From Clostridiales bacterium (GTDB lineage Bacteria; Bacillota; Clostridia; Lachnospirales; Cellulosilyticaceae): a stretch of DNA of 36,334 nucleotides. The stretch is from positions 1 through 36,334 of the forward strand of contig DYCF01000046.1 in NCBI GenBank assembly GCA_019418225.1, written 5' to 3'. The stretch's first letter is position 1, and each line of letters starts with the position of its first letter. The position numbers were made by a program, and so were the translations under genes. Positions 32,922 to 36,334 of this stretch are shown piece after piece. A model generated the notes under the pieces. It saw only the letters and a list, made by a program, of their open reading frames with translations. It was not told the origin of the DNA and made no database searches.

Positions 32922-32938
32922 TAGTGTTAATCAAATAA

Positions 32939-33046
32939 GTCTTCAGGGCAGGGTGAAATTCCCTACCGGCGGTAAAGCCCGCGAGCCGTAAATGGCAGAT
33001 TCGGTGAAACTCCGAAGCCGACAGTAAAGTCTGGATGGAAGAAGCA
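32939..33046 (+). ncRNA. FMN riboswitch (RFN element)
   Basis: All RFN landmarks are present in order: CTTCAGGGCAGGGTGAAATT, CCCTACCGGCGGTAAAGCCC, GCGAGCC, GATTCGGTGAAACTCCGAAG, CCGACAGTAAAGTCTGGATG and GAAGAAG, which closes the basal P1 stem with the 5' CTTC. The element binds flavin mononucleotide in the nascent RNA and favours the terminator just downstream, shutting off ribD-ribE-ribBA when FMN is plentiful. Confidence 0.97.
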
Positions 33047-33073
33047 AAAATAACGTGACATAATTGAGCCATC

Positions 33074-33105
33074 ACTCTGAAATAGTATTATTTCAGAGTT
33101 TTTTT
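33074..33105 (+). terminator. Riboswitch-controlled intrinsic terminator
   Basis: ACTCTGAAATA (33074-33084) and TATTTCAGAGT (33089-33099) form an 11-bp stem followed by seven T's. It is the expression platform of the FMN riboswitch. Confidence 0.88.
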
Positions 33106-33207
33106 ATAAAGTTAGGAAAGTTTAACTTTATTTTTTAGCTGTATTTAATTTTTTGAATTTGAAAGTTAATTTGTGCAGCTTTGGTTCAATTTGGGAGATA
33201 AAACCTG

Positions 33208-33232
33208 AAGCCTTATGATAAGGCTTTTTTTT
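33208..33232 (+). terminator. Second intrinsic terminator before ribD
   Basis: AAGCCTTA and TAAGGCTT form an 8-bp stem with a TGA loop, then eight T's, ending 48 bases before ribD. Between the two terminators (33106-33207) is AT-rich sequence with AGCTG/CAGCT-type complementarity (33138 and 33175) but no recognised element. Confidence 0.75.
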
Positions 33233-33280
33233 ATGCTTATTTTAAGCTTAATGAGCCTGAATTCGCAAAGAAGGTGACGT

Positions 33281-34378
33281 ATGGATCAGTATTATATGAC
33301 AAAAGCATTGGCACTTGCAAAGTTAGGTGAAGGAAGGGTTAATCCAAATCCTATGGTAGGTGCTATTATCGTAAAGGACAACAAGATTATTGGAGAAGGT
33401 TATCACATGGCATATGGGCAGGCACATGCGGAAGTAAATGCTTTTAAAAATTGCAACGAAAGTGCAGAAGGTGCCACCTTATATGTGACGCTAGAACCAT
33501 GTAGCCACTATGGCAAGACACCGCCTTGTGTAGAACTTGTCATAAGAGAAAAAGTAAGCCACGTTGTAATTGGGAGCTTAGATCCAAATCCTTTAGTAGC
33601 AGGACGTGGGATTAGAAAACTACAAGAAGCAGGTATTGCAGTAACAGTGGGGGTACTAGAAAAAGAATGCCACCGTTTAAATGCAGTGTTTATGAAATAC
33701 ATTGTGACAAAAATGCCATATGTAGTGATGAAAACAGCTATGAGTTTAGATGGGAAAATTGCAACAGCAACAGGGCAGTCAAAATGGATTACAGGAGAAG
33801 AAGCAAGATGTGATGTACATAGATTAAGAAATAAGCTCATGGGAATTATGGTCGGCAGTAGAACTGCAATCCTAGACAATCCATTTTTAACTTGCAGAAT
33901 AGAAGGTGGGAGAAATCCTATTCCTATTGTAGTAGATAGTCAGCTTCAGCTGAGTCTAAAAAGTCATCTTGTACAAAATGCTATGACAAATCAATTGATT
34001 GTAGCTACTACAAGCAGAGCACCTGAAGCAAAGAAGGAGATACTTAAGAAGGCAGGCGTACAGATTATAGAAACTAAAGCTAAGGAAAATCATGTGGATT
34101 TAAAAGAGCTGATGAAAAAGCTTGGGGAACAGGGCATCGATAGCATTTTATTAGAAGGGGGGGCTACATTAAATGCAGCAGCTTTACAATCGGGAATTGT
34201 AGATGCAGTGAAATGTTATATTAGTCCTAAAATAATAGGGGGTGAAACGGCTAAAACACCTGTAGAAGGAAAAGGGATTTATAATCTAGAAGATGCAATT
34301 CGCCTTGAAAACTTAGAGGTCAGTAAGCTGGGAGAAGACTTTTGCATGACTGGTGAAGTGAAAAAGGGGGAGGTTTAA
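33281..34378 (+). CDS. ribD: Bifunctional riboflavin biosynthesis deaminase/reductase RibD
   Basis: RibD carries out two successive riboflavin steps: deamination of the pyrimidine ring and NADPH-dependent reduction of the ribosyl side chain. The N-terminal cytidine-deaminase-like domain (about 1-145) has zinc ligands in HAE (49-51), PC (73-74) and Cys83. The reductase domain (about 146-365) shows KTAMSLDGKIATATGQSKWI and a C-terminal LLEGGATLNAAALQ segment. Full length at 365 aa. AAGAAGG lies 8 bases before the ATG. Its stop overlaps the ribE start by one base (TAATG). Confidence 0.97.
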   Translation: MDQYYMTKALALAKLGEGRVNPNPMVGAIIVKDNKIIGEGYHMAYGQAHAEVNAFKNCNESAEGATLYVTLEPCSHYGKTPPCVELVIREKVSHVVIGSLDPNPLVAGRGIRKLQEAGIAVTVGVLEKECHRLNAVFMKYIVTKMPYVVMKTAMSLDGKIATATGQSKWITGEEARCDVHRLRNKLMGIMVGSRTAILDNPFLTCRIEGGRNPIPIVVDSQLQLSLKSHLVQNAMTNQLIVATTSRAPEAKKEILKKAGVQIIETKAKENHVDLKELMKKLGEQGIDSILLEGGATLNAAALQSGIVDAVKCYISPKIIGGETAKTPVEGKGIYNLEDAIRLENLEVSKLGEDFCMTGEVKKGEV

Positions 34379-35031
34379 TGTTTACAGGGATAGTTGAAGA
34401 AATTGGAACCATTGCAGATATTCAAAGAGGTAGCCATGCAATTAAACTACGTATTCATGCTAAAAAAGTATTAGCAGGCACACAGTTAGGAGATAGCATC
34501 TGTACAAATGGTGTATGCTTAACGGTAACAAATTTAGGAAAGGACAGTTTTGAGGTAGATGTTATGTCAGAAACCGTTAATAAAAGTAATCTAAGCGAGT
34601 TACAACAGGGAAGTTTCGTACATTTAGAAAGAGCCTTAACGTTGCAAAGTCGATTAGGTGGACATATGGTGAGTGGTCATATTGATGGGCAAGGTGAAAT
34701 TAGCCATATTGCTAAGGATGAGAATGCCACATGGCTTACGGTAAGTGCAGCAGCAGAAATTTTAAAATATATCGTGTATAAGGGGTCTATTGCTATAGAT
34801 GGTGTCAGTCTGACAGTAGCAGAGGTAGGGCAAACGTTTTTTAAGGTCTCTATTATTCCGCATACAGCACAAAATACCCATTTACTTCAGAAGAAGAAAG
34901 GTGATTTAGTCAATCTAGAATGTGATATGGTGGGTAAATATATTGAAAGGCTCTTAAACTTTAGGGAAGAACCCATAAGAAAAGCGTCAAATCTGACCAA
35001 GGATTTTCTAGAAAAATACAATTTTTTATAG
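34378..35031 (+). CDS. ribE: Riboflavin synthase, alpha chain
   Basis: The enzyme dismutates two 6,7-dimethyl-8-ribityllumazine molecules to riboflavin plus a pyrimidine product. At 217 aa it comprises the expected two lumazine-binding repeats (about 1-97 and 98-190). The start MFTGIVEEIGTI, the second-repeat phrase GGHMVSGHIDGQG and SIAIDGVSLTV are family hallmarks. The C-terminal helix (about 190-217) would form the trimer. Translation is coupled to ribD. ribBA begins 46 bases on. The symbol follows Bacillus ribE (ribC in E. coli). Confidence 0.97.
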   Translation: MFTGIVEEIGTIADIQRGSHAIKLRIHAKKVLAGTQLGDSICTNGVCLTVTNLGKDSFEVDVMSETVNKSNLSELQQGSFVHLERALTLQSRLGGHMVSGHIDGQGEISHIAKDENATWLTVSAAAEILKYIVYKGSIAIDGVSLTVAEVGQTFFKVSIIPHTAQNTHLLQKKKGDLVNLECDMVGKYIERLLNFREEPIRKASNLTKDFLEKYNFL

Positions 35032-35077
35032 CCGTAGAGAAATCAAATATAGCATTTTTATAAAAGGAGGATGTCAA

Positions 35078-36280
35078 ATGAATGCATTTTCAAGTATAGA
35101 GAAAGCACTGCAAGATATAAGAGAAGGCAAGATGATCATTGTTGTTGACGATATGAGTAGAGAAAATGAAGGTGATTTATTTATAGCAGGAGAGAAGGTA
35201 ACGCCTGAAGCAATTAACTTTATGGCAACCTATGGAAAGGGACTTATTTGTTGCCCTATTAACAAGACACATGCTGAAGCGTTGGAACTTAATCCAATGG
35301 TAAGTAAGAATACAGATAATCATGAAACAGCCTTTACAGTTTCTATAGATTACAAAGAGGTGACAACTGGCATTTCAGCTTTCGAGAGAGCAGAGACAAT
35401 CAAAAGACTGTTTGAAGAGGGCATTAAAGCAGAGGATTTTAGAAGACCAGGACATATGTTTCCGCTTGTTGCACGTGAGGGAGGCGTATTGGTAAGAAAA
35501 GGACACACAGAGGCAGCAGTAGATTTGGCAAGACTTGCTGGATTTAAAGAAGGAGGTGTAATCTGTGAGATTATGAAGGAAGATGGCACCATGGCCAGAC
35601 GTGATGATCTCATAGCATTTGCAAAGATACATGATTTAAAGATTATTACAATTGAAGACCTTATTGTATATCGTAAAATATATGATAACTGGGTAGAGCA
35701 AGCTGTGGAAATTAAGTTGCCAACTTGTTATGGCAATTTTAAGACATATGGTTTTATCGATACAATTACAAAACAAGAGCATGTGGCGATAGTCAAAGGA
35801 AATGTAAGCGGAGCTGATGAAGTGCTTGTACGTATCCATTCAGAATGTTTGACAGGAGATGTATTTGGCAGTCAAAAATGTGACTGTGGCGAGCAGCTTC
35901 ATGCAGCATTACGTCAAATTGAAAAAGCAGGATGTGGCATTGTGCTTTATTTACGTCAAGAGGGGCGTGGAATTGGGCTGATTAATAAACTCAAGGCATA
36001 TAAACTACAAGAAATGGGCCTTGATACAGTAGAGGCGAACCTTGAATTAGGTTTTGAGGATGATTTAAGGGATTATGCAATAGGTGCAAAGATGTTACAG
36101 ATGCTTGGCGTTAAGAAGATTAGATTACTTACAAATAATCCAAGAAAGATTGAAGGACTTGAAACATATGGCATAGAGATTGCAGCTAGGGAAGCTATTG
36201 AGATGCCAACGAATAAAAATAATATTTTTTATATGAAAACAAAACAGGAAAAGTTAGGGCATATATTAAAGTGCTTATAA
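35078..36280 (+). CDS. ribBA: Bifunctional DHBP synthase / GTP cyclohydrolase II
   Basis: This fusion supplies both riboflavin precursors. The N-terminal domain (about 1-200) makes 3,4-dihydroxy-2-butanone-4-phosphate from ribulose-5-phosphate, with metal-site residues in DDMSRENEGDL and the HTEAAVDLARLAG motif. The C-terminal domain (about 205-400) opens GTP: zinc ligands Cys257, Cys268 and Cys270 (ECLTGDVFGSQKCDCG) and RQEGRGIGL are intact, so both activities should work. At 400 aa it has the standard RibBA length. AAAAGGAGG precedes the ATG. ribH would be expected next but lies outside the window, or elsewhere. Confidence 0.97.
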   Translation: MNAFSSIEKALQDIREGKMIIVVDDMSRENEGDLFIAGEKVTPEAINFMATYGKGLICCPINKTHAEALELNPMVSKNTDNHETAFTVSIDYKEVTTGISAFERAETIKRLFEEGIKAEDFRRPGHMFPLVAREGGVLVRKGHTEAAVDLARLAGFKEGGVICEIMKEDGTMARRDDLIAFAKIHDLKIITIEDLIVYRKIYDNWVEQAVEIKLPTCYGNFKTYGFIDTITKQEHVAIVKGNVSGADEVLVRIHSECLTGDVFGSQKCDCGEQLHAALRQIEKAGCGIVLYLRQEGRGIGLINKLKAYKLQEMGLDTVEANLELGFEDDLRDYAIGAKMLQMLGVKKIRLLTNNPRKIEGLETYGIEIAAREAIEMPTNKNNIFYMKTKQEKLGHILKCL

Positions 36281-36301
36281 AATAGGTAATTGCGAAACTA
36301 C

Positions 36302-36333
36302 TGTTTAAAAATGAATAGCACTCCTTTTAAACA
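36302..36333 (+). other. Inverted repeat at the window edge after ribBA
   Basis: TGTTTAAAA and TTTTAAACA bracket about 14 bases. It may be a terminator hairpin, but the sequence ends before any T-run can be judged. Confidence 0.35.
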
Positions 36334-36334
36334 T

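Noticed and set aside
32764..33075. 103-codon minus-strand ORF over the protease end and the riboswitch
   Set aside because: It is antisense to a conserved RNA element, whose base conservation explains the open frame.
1..36334. tRNA, rRNA, insertion sequences, phage genes and CRISPR arrays
   Set aside because: Looked for and not seen; no transposase-like or integrase-like product and no spaced direct repeats.

Overview
The window looks like a piece of the chromosome of a low-GC, endospore-forming anaerobic Bacillota, most likely a clostridium of the Lachnospiraceae/Cellulosilyticum type. This rests on the AT-rich sequence with strong AGGAGG ribosome sites, a spoVA operon, HemZ, a PerR-type repressor, a Rel of the Bacillus/Clostridium kind, and a cytoplasmic GH67 alpha-glucuronidase with an oligosaccharide ABC transporter. 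The genus is inferred, not shown. There are no rRNA or tRNA genes, insertion sequences, phage genes or CRISPR arrays, and gene order is dense with intrinsic terminators between units.

Layout. 1-7.8 kb is housekeeping: tcdA (tRNA t6A cyclisation), convergent with a small S1-domain protein; then apt, then relA-dtd, then a metallo-hydrolase with hemZ. 8.0-11.2 kb is a five-gene spoVA operon (spoVAA-AB-AC-AD-AE) for dipicolinate uptake into the spore, preceded by a small lipoprotein-like ORF and a candidate forespore promoter. 11.4-13.1 kb is an Lrp/AsnC regulator overlapping a PLP aminotransferase. 13.1-19.9 kb is a glucuronoxylan utilisation locus: an AraC-family regulator, divergent aguA (GH67), two permeases and a binding lipoprotein without their ATPase. 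A near-identical 22-bp motif lies upstream of aguA and again upstream of the transporter, and is the best operator candidate in the window.

19.9-25.5 kb holds PerR with a Fur-type box at its own start site, a divergent ArsC/Spx-like protein, a secreted polysaccharide deacetylase coupled to a tiny clostridial protein that may be spore-associated, and an unusually long class B penicillin-binding protein. 25.6-31.9 kb holds a siroheme nitrite/sulfite reductase, an acyl-CoA-synthetase-like enzyme, a YybS-like membrane protein and a stand-alone molybdopterin oxidoreductase. 32.2-36.3 kb holds a site-2 protease family protein and then a riboflavin operon (ribD-ribE-ribBA) behind an FMN riboswitch.

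The most unusual non-coding signals are: a dispersed structured repeat about 100 bp long, 93% identical between the two window ends and placed upstream of a gene in the same orientation each time; the paired 22-bp motif around aguA; an ATG-TAA start-stop with a perfect Shine-Dalgarno in the transporter leader; a 17-bp perfect inverted repeat covering two divergent promoters; and a second intrinsic terminator between the FMN riboswitch and ribD. I see no wholly new multigene system. The repeat family and the aguA regulation are the strongest candidates for something undescribed.
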